In this document: positions 34,064-42,924 of the stretch, piece by piece
Numbering within the stretch: the first letter of the stretch is position 1
How the letters are laid out: the number at the start of each line of letters is the position of its first letter
DNA from: Cystobacter ferrugineus
GTDB lineage: Bacteria; Myxococcota; Myxococcia; Myxococcales; Myxococcaceae
DNA: 64,000 bases
Assembly (NCBI RefSeq): GCF_001887355.1
Contig: NZ_MPIN01000003.1
Coordinates: 298,615-362,614 of the forward strand
Direction: 5' to 3'
Translations under genes and position numbers: made by a program
Notes under the pieces: model-generated
Seen by the model: only the letters and a program-made list of their open reading frames with translations
What the model was told of the DNA's origin: nothing
Databases searched by the model: none

Positions 34064-35263
34064 ATGAAGCATGACACCCGGAAGGCTTCCGCGAGTGAAC
34101 CATCCCGCCGGACAAGCCCCTGGCGCTCCCCCGCCTGTGTGCTCCCCCTCATCGCGCTGATGCTGACGAGTGGCTGTCTGGGCCACCACTACGAGGTGTC
34201 CCGAGGGGAAATGGAGCGCCTCGTCCAGGCGCCTCCGCAGGAGCGCGGACGCAACATCTACGCGGTGCAGCGCTTCGTGACCGCGGAGGATCCGGAGCCG
34301 GCCCCCGCCTGGGAGCCCCCCCCGGGAGAGCCGCCTCCCGGCTACGTGGTCACCCACCACGGCCACTGGGTGCCGTCCCTCTATTTCGACTTCTACGGCT
34401 CGCCCTACTACGAGCCTCCCTACCGGCCATCGGTCGTGGCCACCGGAGCCGACGTCCATGGAGCCTCGGCGGTCCCCGGGAACACCTCGTCGAGCAGCTC
34501 CTCGGGAGGTTCCTCCTCCGGCAACCTCGGCAACATCAACGGAATCAACGATCTGTTGGTGGTCGCCGTCGTCGTGGGCGTGGCGGTCGGCATCGGGCTG
34601 GCCGCCACCGAAGGGGCCCGCTACGAGGGCTCGATCGCCGTGCACCCCCACCACCCGGTGCACCTGTGGCACCGTGACGGGCGCCAGAGCATCGTCGCGC
34701 TCGATGAGCTGACGGCGGCGGACCTGAGCACCGTCTCCGAGGTCACGCTCTCGGGCGAGGAGGGCGCCGGCATGTGGCTCAGCGGTGCCGCGCCCCTCAA
34801 CCGCGCGGGCTTCTCGTACCAGTTCGGCGCGGGCAACGACAGCCTCGCCCTGCCCCGGGGCCTGACCGAGCGCGGCCCGGGCTTCCGCTTCGCGCTCGGC
34901 TACTACCCCACGAAGAAGTTCGGCCTGCTCGCCGACACGCGCCTGCAGTTCGGCGACGACGCCGTCCGCGGCTACTACAACGTGCGCCTCGGCCTGGAGG
35001 CGCAGTGGTACCCCCTCTCCCTGTGGCGGCTGCACCTGGGCCCCTTCGTCGGCGGGGGACAGTCCTGGTCCGCTACCTCGGGCGTGGGTCTGCCCACCAC
35101 CGCGGGCGCACGGCCCTACGTCTCCTTCGGCGCGCTCGCGGAGCTGGAGCTGACCACGCGCCTGGGGCTGACGTTCCGCTGGACCCAGGACTGGTTGCCC
35201 AACTCCAATCCGGACGCCCGCGGCTTCGTCAGCTCCTGGTCGCTGGGGCTCGCCGTCTACTGA
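34064..35263 (+). CDS. Lipoprotein with outer-membrane beta-barrel-like C-terminal domain
   Basis: 399 residues starting at an ATG with AGGAG. The lipobox is LTSGC. A Tyr/Pro-rich middle (YFDFYGSPYYEPPYRPS, then a Ser/Gly tract) precedes a short hydrophobic stretch (LLVVAVVVGVAVGIGLA) that may be a membrane segment. The C-terminal 150 residues alternate aromatic and polar residues in strands (FRFALGYYPTKKFGLLADT, YNVRLGLEAQWYPLSLWRLH, ARPYVSFGALAELELTT, FVSSWSLGLAVY) and end in an aromatic residue, as in outer-membrane barrels. No specific family is recognised. Convergent with the next gene, one base apart. Confidence 0.78.
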   Translation: MKHDTRKASASEPSRRTSPWRSPACVLPLIALMLTSGCLGHHYEVSRGEMERLVQAPPQERGRNIYAVQRFVTAEDPEPAPAWEPPPGEPPPGYVVTHHGHWVPSLYFDFYGSPYYEPPYRPSVVATGADVHGASAVPGNTSSSSSSGGSSSGNLGNINGINDLLVVAVVVGVAVGIGLAATEGARYEGSIAVHPHHPVHLWHRDGRQSIVALDELTAADLSTVSEVTLSGEEGAGMWLSGAAPLNRAGFSYQFGAGNDSLALPRGLTERGPGFRFALGYYPTKKFGLLADTRLQFGDDAVRGYYNVRLGLEAQWYPLSLWRLHLGPFVGGGQSWSATSGVGLPTTAGARPYVSFGALAELELTTRLGLTFRWTQDWLPNSNPDARGFVSSWSLGLAVY

Positions 35264-35264
35264 C

Positions 35265-36431
35265 TCAGCGCGCCAACCACGCCACCGCGCGCCCGAACGT
35301 GTCCGCGAAGCTCCGCTCGACGTCCGCTTCCAGGGCGGTCACCGCGGGGAACGGGTTGACGTGCTCGTAGGCGTAGGGAGGCGCCAGGATGTCCACCCGC
35401 ACGCCCGTCCCCGCGAAGGTGTCCGCCACGGCGCCCGGTGGCGCCACCCGGTCCTCCTGGAGGGCGATGGCCTGGATGCGAGCGCCCACCCGCCGCAGGG
35501 CCGCCTCCCGCTCGGCGCGCAGGTGCTCCTCGCTCACCATGAGCTCGAAGGCCCGGCCCGCGGGGTGCTCCGAGAACAACCGGCTCAGCTCGGGCCGCGC
35601 CCGCTTGAGCGGCTCCAGCTCCCGCAGGAGGAAGTGGCGCAGTGCCTGGACCGCCGCGCTGTCGAGGATCTCCCGTGCCAGCGGCTCCTGACGCGAGAGC
35701 ACGCAGCCGCCGCAGAAGCTCACCACCCGGGACTCGGAGAAGCGGCCGTCTACATCCGACAGCAGGAGGAGCTCCGAGATGAAGGCGCCGATGGAGTAGC
35801 CGAAGAAGTCCAGCCGCGCGTCCGGCGCCAGCAGTGGCTCCTCGCCCTGGCGCACGCGCTGGGCGAGCGCCACGACGTCCTCCAGGGTGCGCAGGCCCGC
35901 CCAGAGGAAGCGCTCGGGCCGCGCGTGGAGACGGGAACTCAGGGCGGCATTGGCGAAGTAGGACAGCTCCAGGCCGGGGATGCGGGATTGGCGGTCGCGG
36001 CTGAGCTGCCGCATGGGCCGGGGCTCGAACCAGAGCGCCGGGGAGCGCTCCATGTGGAAGGCGATGGGAAAGAGGATGACGGGCGCGCCAAGTCCCTCGG
36101 CGAGAGCCTTCGCCCATGGCAGGTACTTCTCCCACTTCTTCTCGTTGAGGCCGTGCAGGAGGAGGATTCCCCGGGCCCCTCGCTCGAGGCCCTTGGGCGC
36201 GAGGATGCGGTAGGGAAAGGTCCGGTTCTCCTCGCAATCGTCCCCCTGGTCCACCTGGCTTTCCAGGGACCCGGGCGCGAGCCCCTCGCTCGGAGGGGTT
36301 GGCGCCGAGAGCCCCTGGCCAGCGGAGTGGAACCGCCGGGCATGCAGGACGAGCCCAGCGTCCATCGGCCCATATCCCCGGCCCCCTTGGAAGGCCTCGG
36401 CGAGCCCTCGGTACGTGCCGATGAAACCCAT
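35265..36431 (-). CDS. DUF6051 family alpha/beta-hydrolase
   Basis: 388 residues with AGGAGG six bases before the ATG. The alpha/beta-hydrolase fold is visible: RGILLLHGLNEKKWEKYLPW (oxyanion-hole region), LDFFGYSIGAFISELLLL with nucleophile Ser in GYSIG, an EDRVAPPGAVADTF acid loop, and YEHVNPFP where the His would lie. This matches the DUF6051 family of large hydrolase-like proteins. No signal peptide. Substrate unknown. Confidence 0.82.
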   Translation of the reverse strand: MGFIGTYRGLAEAFQGGRGYGPMDAGLVLHARRFHSAGQGLSAPTPPSEGLAPGSLESQVDQGDDCEENRTFPYRILAPKGLERGARGILLLHGLNEKKWEKYLPWAKALAEGLGAPVILFPIAFHMERSPALWFEPRPMRQLSRDRQSRIPGLELSYFANAALSSRLHARPERFLWAGLRTLEDVVALAQRVRQGEEPLLAPDARLDFFGYSIGAFISELLLLSDVDGRFSESRVVSFCGGCVLSRQEPLAREILDSAAVQALRHFLLRELEPLKRARPELSRLFSEHPAGRAFELMVSEEHLRAEREAALRRVGARIQAIALQEDRVAPPGAVADTFAGTGVRVDILAPPYAYEHVNPFPAVTALEADVERSFADTFGRAVAWLAR

Positions 36432-36587
36432 GAACAGCCTCCTGATGGTTCAACGATTCAACAACGCGAAGTGTCACGACGCGGTCAAGTACGGGGAAAC
36501 AAACGGAAATCGTGGCGAGGACCCGAGGAAGTGGGCAAATAGGCGCGCCCGCCGTGTCCGGGCAACCTCTTCTCAAGGAATCCTCGA

Positions 36588-37196
36588 ATGAAGCTCTACT
36601 ACACGCCTGGTGCTTGTTCGCTGTCGCCCCACATCGTCCTGCTCGAGGCGGGTCAGACCTTCGACATCGAGAAGGTCGACCTGCGCACCAAGAAGACCGA
36701 GAGCGGCAAGGACTACTTCAGCGTCAACTCCAACGGCTACGTGCCCGCCCTGCAGCTCGATGACGGCAGCGTCCTCACCGAGGGCCCGGCCATCGTGCAG
36801 TACATCGCCGACAAGGCGCCCCAGGCCAAGCTCGCGCCGGCCAACGGCACGCTGGAGCGCTACAAGCTGCAGGAGGCGCTCAATTTCATCGGCACCGAGC
36901 TGCACAAGAGCCTCGGCTCGCTCTTCAATCCCGCCTTCCCCGAGGAGGCCCGGACGATCGCGAAGGGCAACATCGACAAGCGCCTGACCGCGGTGAACGA
37001 GCGGCTGTCCAAGCAGTCCTTCTTCCTCGGCGAGCAGTTCACCGTCGCCGACGCCTACCTCTTCACCGTGCTGAGCTGGACCGGGAACCTGGGCATCGAC
37101 GTGAGCAAGTTCCCGGCGATCCAGGCCTACCAGGCGCGCGTGGCCGCGCGCCCCCAGGTGCAGGCCGCTCTGAAGGCCGAAGGCCTGGTGAAGTAA
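36588..37196 (+). CDS. gstA: Glutathione S-transferase, GstA/beta-class type
   Basis: 202 residues. The N-terminal thioredoxin fold starts MKLYYTPGACSLSPHIVL, with the Cys10 of beta-class bacterial GSTs, and has the cis-Pro loop YVPALQLDDGSVLTEGPAIV. The helical C-domain contains the N-capping motif FTVADAYLFTVLSWT. Start ATG follows AAGGAA. Beta-class GSTs conjugate or reduce electrophiles with glutathione and help against oxidative and xenobiotic stress. It is divergent from the DUF6051 gene with 156 bp between. Confidence 0.94.
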   Translation: MKLYYTPGACSLSPHIVLLEAGQTFDIEKVDLRTKKTESGKDYFSVNSNGYVPALQLDDGSVLTEGPAIVQYIADKAPQAKLAPANGTLERYKLQEALNFIGTELHKSLGSLFNPAFPEEARTIAKGNIDKRLTAVNERLSKQSFFLGEQFTVADAYLFTVLSWTGNLGIDVSKFPAIQAYQARVAARPQVQAALKAEGLVK

Positions 37197-37289
37197 TCCT
37201 CCAGCTCGGCTGAACGCCGTCTGGAAAGCAACCGTGCAGGTCGGATGACCTGGACGATCTGTCGGAGTGGGAGATACGCTCACTCCGTC

Positions 37290-38306
37290 ATGCGCGCCGT
37301 GCTGTCCGCCCTGCTGTTGCTGCTGCCCGCCCTGGCGTCCGCCGTGGACGTGCAGGGCGCGCTGCCCGCCGCGGACACGGTGTGGAAGAAGAACCTCAGC
37401 CCCTACGTGCTCACCGGGGACGTCACGGTGCCCTGGGGCGCGAAGCTGACGGTGGAAGCCGGCGTGCAGATCATCGCCATCCCCGAGGACGGGTTGGGCT
37501 CCGGCGTGGATGTCGAGCGCGTGGAGCTCATCGTCGATGGCACGCTGGTGGTGCGCGGCACCCCGTCCCAGCCCGTGGAATTCACCTCCCATGGCCGTCC
37601 GGGCTCCTGGTACGGCATCCGGGTGCGCGGGGGCCGGGGCACGGTCATCGACGGCGCCCGGATCCATCAGGCCACCCAGGGCATCTCCCTGGGCATGAGC
37701 GCGACGGTGAAGAACACCTCGGTGAGCGCGCTCGCCCAGGACTGCATCCAGGTGACGTGGGGCAGATCCTCGCTCCAGGCCAACGACGTGAACGGATGCG
37801 GAGGGCGTGAGCGGGGGGCGCCCGTACGTCCCATGGCGCCCGACGAGCCCCGCTCCCAGGACAACTGGCTCGCCACGGGCACGCCCTCGTCCCGGGGCAA
37901 CACGGCGCCGCCCGCCCCGCCTGCTTCCCGGCAACGCCCCTCCGTCCTCCCGCCTCCCGAGCCCCCCCGGACGGAACCCTCCGCCCGACGCACGCCCGTG
38001 CAGGAGGCTCCGGCCCCGAGGCTCTCCCGCCCCCTCCCCTCGACGGTGGACGCCGGGGACTGCGCGATCGAACCCCAGGTGAACGAACCTCCGGAGTGCC
38101 CCGGTATCCGGCAGTGGCGCAAGAATCAGGAGCGCCTGAGCGAGGCGGACGACGAGCCGCGCCAGGACTCGCCCCGGCGGAACACCCCGACCACTTCCGG
38201 CCGTCAGCCCCGGGGCTCGACCCCGCCGGGAGGCGCGAACGATCGCCTTCGCGTGGCTCCGGACACGCGGCGCCAGGACGGGATGGGCCGCTCGGCCCGC
38301 CCCTGA
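37290..38306 (+). CDS. Exported beta-helix protein with long disordered tail
   Basis: 338 residues starting MRAVLSALLLLLPALASA (signal peptide). Residues 20-165 form a right-handed parallel beta-helix of the kind in polysaccharide lyases and adhesins: YVLTGDVTVPWGAKLTVEAG, VELIVDGTLVVRGTPSQPVE, then GIRVRGGRGTVIDGARIHQA. Residues 170-338 are Pro/Arg/Ser-rich with few hydrophobics and should be unfolded. One Cys pair region (DAGDCAIEPQVNEPPECPG) interrupts it. No lyase active site is recognisable, so it is more likely a structural or binding protein. The upstream GST gene ends 93 bp before. Confidence 0.75.
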   Translation: MRAVLSALLLLLPALASAVDVQGALPAADTVWKKNLSPYVLTGDVTVPWGAKLTVEAGVQIIAIPEDGLGSGVDVERVELIVDGTLVVRGTPSQPVEFTSHGRPGSWYGIRVRGGRGTVIDGARIHQATQGISLGMSATVKNTSVSALAQDCIQVTWGRSSLQANDVNGCGGRERGAPVRPMAPDEPRSQDNWLATGTPSSRGNTAPPAPPASRQRPSVLPPPEPPRTEPSARRTPVQEAPAPRLSRPLPSTVDAGDCAIEPQVNEPPECPGIRQWRKNQERLSEADDEPRQDSPRRNTPTTSGRQPRGSTPPGGANDRLRVAPDTRRQDGMGRSARP

Positions 38307-38468
38307 GCCCCCACCCGGTGGGCTTCCGGCGAGCCCCCTGGCACGACGCCTGACCCCTACGGGGGGAGACTCGCCAGATGACCCCGGGCTTTCCCGGAGT
38401 GAGGGATTTTCGTCGTTCGCCCCGGATGAGCCCGGCGGGCGTGGGAGCCGGGCCTTACATTGAAGGGC

Positions 38469-39614
38469 ATGGACTCGCGATCCGGCCCCTCCCGCGCACG
38501 GCTGTGTGTCGGGCTGCTGTCTGGCACCAGCGTGGACGCGGTGGAGGCGGTGCTCTGCCGCATCGAGGGCACCGGGCCACGGGTTCGCATCACCCTGCTC
38601 GCCCATGTCTCGCGGCCCTTCGCCCCGGAGTTCACCCAGCGGGTACTCTCCGCCCAGGACGCCCGCGCGCTGTGTGAGTTGAACTTCGCCCTGGGCGAGC
38701 GCTTCGCCGAGGCGGCGCTGGAGGTCATCTCCCGGGCGGGCCACCGCCCCGAGGACGTGGACGTCATCGGCTCGCATGGACAGACGGTGGCCCACTGGCC
38801 CTCGAGCCTGTCGGACACGCCCTCCACGCTGCAGCTCGGGGAGGCCTCCGTCATCGCCGAGCGCACCGGCATCTCCGTGGTGAGCGACTTCCGCACCCGG
38901 GACATGGCGGCGGGAGGCCAGGGCGCCCCGCTGGTGCCCTACCTGGACTGGGCCCTGTTCCGGAAGCCCGGCGTGGCCCGGGCGCTGCAGAACCTGGGCG
39001 GCATCGGCAACGTGAGCGTGGTGAGCGAGCGGCTGGAGGACACCATCGCCTTCGACACCGGGCCGGGAAACATGGTGATGGATGGGCTGGCGCGGCGCAT
39101 CTCCGGCGGCCAGCTCTCGTGCGACCTGGACGGCCACCTGTCGCGGGGGGGCCGCGTGGTGCCGCACCTGCTCGAGGAGCTGCTCGCCCACCCCTTCCTC
39201 GCCCTGCCCCCACCGCGCAGCGCCGGACGCGAGGGCTTCGGAGACGCGCTGGTGACGCGGCTATGGGAGCGCGCCCGGGACACGCGGCCCGAGGACTTGA
39301 TGGCCACGGCGGTGGAGTTCACCGTGGAGGCCACGGCGCGTGCCTACGAGACCTGGCTCCTGCCGCGCTTCACGCTGGAGGCGGTGTACGTGTCCGGCGG
39401 CGGCATCCGCAACCCCGTGCTGATGGAGCGGCTGACGGCGCGGCTCGCCCCCCTGCCGGTGCACCCGGTGGACGCGCTGGGCCTGCCCGAGGGCGCCAAG
39501 GAAGCCGTGTGCTTCGCGCTGCTGGCCAACGAGTATCTGTGGGGAACTCCGGCGAACGTGCCGTCGGCGACTGGCGCGAGGCGTCAAGTCGTTCTAGGAA
39601 AGCTGACACCGTGA
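38469..39614 (+). CDS. anmK: Anhydro-N-acetylmuramic acid kinase
   Basis: 381 residues. The AnmK signature is complete: VGLLSGTSVDAVEAVL at the N-terminus, VIGSHGQTVAHWP, LQLGEASVIAERTGISVVSD, the ATP-binding NLGGIGNVSVV, FDTGPGNMVMDGLAR and VYVSGGGIRNPVL. The enzyme phosphorylates 1,6-anhydroMurNAc released from peptidoglycan, for recycling to MurNAc-6-phosphate. A TTG at 38460 could also start, but the ATG at 38469 has AAGG close upstream. Its TGA overlaps the GTG start of the GTPase gene (GTGA), so the two are coupled. MurQ and AmpG are not in the window. Confidence 0.95.
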   Translation: MDSRSGPSRARLCVGLLSGTSVDAVEAVLCRIEGTGPRVRITLLAHVSRPFAPEFTQRVLSAQDARALCELNFALGERFAEAALEVISRAGHRPEDVDVIGSHGQTVAHWPSSLSDTPSTLQLGEASVIAERTGISVVSDFRTRDMAAGGQGAPLVPYLDWALFRKPGVARALQNLGGIGNVSVVSERLEDTIAFDTGPGNMVMDGLARRISGGQLSCDLDGHLSRGGRVVPHLLEELLAHPFLALPPPRSAGREGFGDALVTRLWERARDTRPEDLMATAVEFTVEATARAYETWLLPRFTLEAVYVSGGGIRNPVLMERLTARLAPLPVHPVDALGLPEGAKEAVCFALLANEYLWGTPANVPSATGARRQVVLGKLTP

Positions 39615-40768
39615 GCAGCGTGAACCTGGTAGCCCGGGAAGTGGCGGCGAAGATCGTCTTCTATGGACCGGGTCTGTCCGGCAAGACGAGCACGCTGCGC
39701 AAGATCTACGAAACGGTGCGCCCCGCGCACCGCGGCGAGATGATGTCCATCGCCACCGAGGGAGACCGGACGCTCTTCTTCGACTTCCTGCCCGTGAAGG
39801 TGGAGCGGGTGAACGACTGCACGGTGCGGCTCGCGCTGTACACCGTGCCCGGCCAGGTCTTCTACAACGCCACGCGCAAGCTGGTGCTCCAGGGCGCCGA
39901 CGGCGTGGTGTTCGTGGCGGACTCGCAGCCGGAGATGATGGACGCCAACCGCGAGTCCATGGCCAACCTGCAGGAGAACCTGCTGGAGCAGGGCATCCGG
40001 CTGGAGCGCTTCCCGCTCGTGTTGCAGTGGAACAAGCGCGACCTGCCCTCGGCCCTGCCCGTGGCGGAGCTGCGCGAGGCGCTCAATCCCCGCCTCGTGC
40101 CCGACTTCGAGACCGAGGCCATCAGCGGCAAGGGCGTGCTGGACGTGCTCAAGGGCATCACCCGGCTCGTCATCCAGGATCTACGGGCCAAGCGCATCGT
40201 CCCCCCACCCCGCTCGGCCAACCCCGTGGCGGCGCCCCGGCCCGCGGGGCGAGGACTGGAAGCCGAGCTCAGCCAGCACCTGGTGGGCCGCACCGCCTCC
40301 TCGTCCTCCACCTCTACCTCCACCACCTCGATCGCGGCCCCGCGCCCCGCCATGCCGTCGCGGAGCATGCCCGCCGTGGGGGCCTCGCCGCAGGTGGTGG
40401 TCGCGCCCACCGCTCCCCCGGCGCTGACCGGACAGCGGCCCCTGGGCGCCGCGAGCGCGCTCGCGCCCTCGGAGCTGTTCGACCACGCGAGGGCCGCGGA
40501 AGGAGCGTTCGCCTCGGGGGATTACGGCACGTGCATCCAGGCCTGCCTCGATGCCGCCCGCCGTGGGCTCGCGCTCGCGGGCGAGGGGCCCCTGGGAGCG
40601 CAGGCCTACCTGCTCCAGGTGGATGGGGGAGATCTGCTCAAATTGCAGACGCTCGGAGCCCGCGGCGGCAGCTACCGCGTGGATGACGCCGCGTTCGCGC
40701 TGTACGTGCTGATGCAGATCTTCACCCGGCTCCACACCGCCGGGTTGCCCACGCCCGCCACGGAGTGA
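39611..40768 (+). CDS. MglA-like GTPase with C-terminal helical extension
   Basis: 385 residues from a GTG that overlaps the anmK stop. Residues 1-195 closely follow MglA: P-loop GPGLSGKT (19-26), SIATEGDRTLFFDFLPV, the MglA-type PM3 motif TVPG (78-81, Thr in place of the Ras Asp), VFVADSQPEMMDAN, NKRD (141-144) and ISGKG (171-175). MglA controls polarity and motility in Myxococcus. This paralogue has about 190 extra residues: a Pro/Ser/Thr-rich linker (198-300) and a helical TPR-like tail (SELFDHARAAEGAFASGDYG and following). A regulator MglB is not present. No DNA-binding motif. Confidence 0.92.
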   Translation: MSSVNLVAREVAAKIVFYGPGLSGKTSTLRKIYETVRPAHRGEMMSIATEGDRTLFFDFLPVKVERVNDCTVRLALYTVPGQVFYNATRKLVLQGADGVVFVADSQPEMMDANRESMANLQENLLEQGIRLERFPLVLQWNKRDLPSALPVAELREALNPRLVPDFETEAISGKGVLDVLKGITRLVIQDLRAKRIVPPPRSANPVAAPRPAGRGLEAELSQHLVGRTASSSSTSTSTTSIAAPRPAMPSRSMPAVGASPQVVVAPTAPPALTGQRPLGAASALAPSELFDHARAAEGAFASGDYGTCIQACLDAARRGLALAGEGPLGAQAYLLQVDGGDLLKLQTLGARGGSYRVDDAAFALYVLMQIFTRLHTAGLPTPATE

Positions 40769-40779
40769 GCCACGCCTCG

Positions 40780-40793
40780 CGGGGCCAGCCCCG
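40780..40793. terminator. Short hairpin between convergent genes
   Basis: CGGGG and CCCCG flank a four-base loop (CCAG) between the GTPase and modA stops. Five base pairs only; weak. Confidence 0.25.
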
Positions 40794-41618
40794 TCACTTC
40801 CCCGGCGCGGTGAAGCCGTAGCGCTCGAGCAGCGGCCGGCTCTGGGAGCCGAGCAGCGCGTCGCGGAACCGCCGGGCCAGCTCCGGATCCTGGGCCTTCT
40901 TGAGCAGGGCCCCGCCCTGCTCCATGCGCGGGTAGGCGCTCGTGGGGACTTCCCAGTAACGGCCGCGCTCCTTCATGGCCGGGGCGAGCGCGAGCGACAT
41001 CGCGATGATGCCCACGTCCGCGGCGCCGCTCTGCGCGAACTGGGCCGCCTGCGCGACATTCTCCCCGAGCACCAGCTTGTCCTTGACGGCGTCATGGAGG
41101 CCCTGGCTCTTCAAGGCGGCCTCGGCCGCTCGGCCGTAGGGGGCATGCTGGGGGTTGGCGATGGCGATGTGCCGGACGCCCGGCTCCAGCAGCACCTTCA
41201 TTCCGAGCTTCTCCACGGGCAGGGGCGAGTCCCGGGGCACCCACAAGACGACGTGGCCCACGGCGTAGGCGAAGACTCCACCCGGCTCCACGAGGCCCTG
41301 CTCGACGAGCTTGCGCGGATAGGACATGTCCGCGGAGAGGAAGACGTCGAAGGGCGCGCCCTGGGAGAGCTGCGCGAGGAAGTTGCCCGACGAGCCGTAG
41401 GTGACCTCCACCCGGTCGTCGGGGTGCTTCGCGCGGAAGTCCTTCAACAACTCGTCCAGCGCGAACTTCAGATCCGCCGCCGCGGCGATCCGCAAGGTGT
41501 GCGTGCGTGGCGGGGGCGGCGTGTCGGCGGCGGCGGAGACGCCCATGCCGGCCACGAACCCCGCACCGACGATGAGCAGGACTCCCAGTATGAGCGCGTT
41601 TCTCACGAGCTTCTTCAT
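40794..41618 (-). CDS. modA: Molybdate ABC transporter substrate-binding protein
   Basis: 274 residues with GAGGAGG before the ATG. The signal peptide ends near SAAA. The ModA fold shows LRIAAAADLKFALDELLKDF, VTYGSSGNFLAQLSQGAPFD, FLSADMSYPRKLVEQGLVEP, HIAIANPQHAPYGRAAEAAL, and GENVAQAAQFAQSGAADVGI. The Ser/Ala residues that line the oxyanion pocket (AAAADL and GSSGN) are kept. It would bind molybdate or tungstate in the periplasm. The permease and ATPase (modB, modC) are not next to it. Confidence 0.93.
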   Translation of the reverse strand: MKKLVRNALILGVLLIVGAGFVAGMGVSAAADTPPPPRTHTLRIAAAADLKFALDELLKDFRAKHPDDRVEVTYGSSGNFLAQLSQGAPFDVFLSADMSYPRKLVEQGLVEPGGVFAYAVGHVVLWVPRDSPLPVEKLGMKVLLEPGVRHIAIANPQHAPYGRAAEAALKSQGLHDAVKDKLVLGENVAQAAQFAQSGAADVGIIAMSLALAPAMKERGRYWEVPTSAYPRMEQGGALLKKAQDPELARRFRDALLGSQSRPLLERYGFTAPGK

Positions 41619-41762
41619 CCCTCCTCTTTACCCACGCCCGGCCCGGGTGTGCACGAAGAGCCCGCGCGGAAGAAAGCGGCCCAGGCAGCCTTCTCTCTAT
41701 AGACATGGACTTCCCGAATAATTAGAACATGAGGAATTCCCGTTTAACGGTGAGGAGCCCCC

Positions 41763-42851
41763 ATGCGGCTGTCGAAGATCTTCCCGGGTGTGGCACTGGC
41801 GCTGTCCTTCCTGGCGTGTGGAGGCCCCGAGGTCGGCCCCGCCGCCATCAACGAGCCGGTGGGTGCGAGCGCGCAGGCCGCGCGCCTGTCCATCCGCAAC
41901 GCGGACCCGACCGTCATCCGCGTGGACAGCACCTACATCTCCGCGGAGGTGGAGGGGGGACGGATCTACGTGCGCATGGCCTCGTCGGTGAACGGGCTGT
42001 CGAGCGCCGCGCGCCAGATGGTCTTCGGCAACCCCAATGGCTGGGCCGAGGTGTGGGCGCCGCAGCTCATCAAGAGCGGCACCACCTACTACATCTACTT
42101 CACGGCGGGCGCGGGCTCCGCGCACCGCATGTATGTCATTCAATCGCAGAGCCCCAACTCGGGCTACTCGGCGCCGGCCTCGCTGGCGCTGCCGGACAAC
42201 AAGTGGGCCATCGACGGCACGGCCTTCGTCTACCAGGGACAGTGGTACTTCGTCTGGTCCGGCTGGGTGGGAGACACCAACGGCGAGCAGACGCTCTTCA
42301 TCGCGCGCATGTCGAGCCCCACGCAGGTGACGGGGGCGCGCTACGTCATCTCCCAGCCCCGTGAGACGTGGGAGAAGGTCGACATCAATCCCCCCTGCCG
42401 CGTCAACGAGGGCCCCGAGCCCCTCATCGATCCAAACGGCCAGTTGCACATCGTGTACTCGGCCAACGGGAGCTGGGGCTCCAATTACTGCCTGGCGGAT
42501 CTGCGGCTCAAGGCCGGAGGAGATCCCACCTATGTCTGGGATTGGTACAAGTCCAATGGCTGCCTCTTCGGCGCCGCGGCCAACACCATCATGAGCGGGT
42601 GGCATCCGACGCTGTACGCCAAGGGCGTGGGCCACCACTCCTTCGTGCTGCTCAACGGAGACCCCAACACGAGCCCGCCCGCCGGCCCCACGTTCCCCCT
42701 CGCCTACCACGGCGTGAACAAGAACGAGTACCCGAGCGACTTCTGGGGCGCGCGCTACTGGTACTCGGGCAGCTTCCAGTGGTGGGGCAACATCACGTAC
42801 ACGCGCGGCGCGGACAAGAACACGGGCTGGAGCCTGAAGTTCTACGAGTAG
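41763..42851 (+). CDS. Glycoside hydrolase family 43-like lipoprotein
   Basis: 362 residues with GAGGAG before the ATG. The lipobox is SFLAC (Cys19). The five-bladed propeller shows the GH43 catalytic layout: general base Asp48 in IRNADPTVIRV, pKa modulator Asp151 in NKWAIDGTAFVY, acid Glu216 in CRVNEGPEPLIDPNG. The WAEVWAPQLIKSGTTYYIYF segment is the family's hallmark strand. Likely an alpha-L-arabinofuranosidase, beta-xylosidase or endo-arabinanase; the substrate cannot be read. Convergent with the amylase. Confidence 0.9.
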   Translation: MRLSKIFPGVALALSFLACGGPEVGPAAINEPVGASAQAARLSIRNADPTVIRVDSTYISAEVEGGRIYVRMASSVNGLSSAARQMVFGNPNGWAEVWAPQLIKSGTTYYIYFTAGAGSAHRMYVIQSQSPNSGYSAPASLALPDNKWAIDGTAFVYQGQWYFVWSGWVGDTNGEQTLFIARMSSPTQVTGARYVISQPRETWEKVDINPPCRVNEGPEPLIDPNGQLHIVYSANGSWGSNYCLADLRLKAGGDPTYVWDWYKSNGCLFGAAANTIMSGWHPTLYAKGVGHHSFVLLNGDPNTSPPAGPTFPLAYHGVNKNEYPSDFWGARYWYSGSFQWWGNITYTRGADKNTGWSLKFYE

Positions 42852-42860
42852 TGTGCCTCG

Positions 42861-42899
42861 GTGCCGCCGCCTGGACGCGACGTCCTGGTGGCGGCACCC
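42861..42899. terminator. Bidirectional terminator between GH43 and amylase genes
   Basis: GGTGCCGCC (42861-42869) pairs with GGCGGCACC (42891-42899), with an inner GGACG/CGTCC stem. It sits between two convergent stops. Confidence 0.65.
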
Positions 42900-42924
42900 C
42901 GGCCCTGTTACGTGAAGTGGGAGG

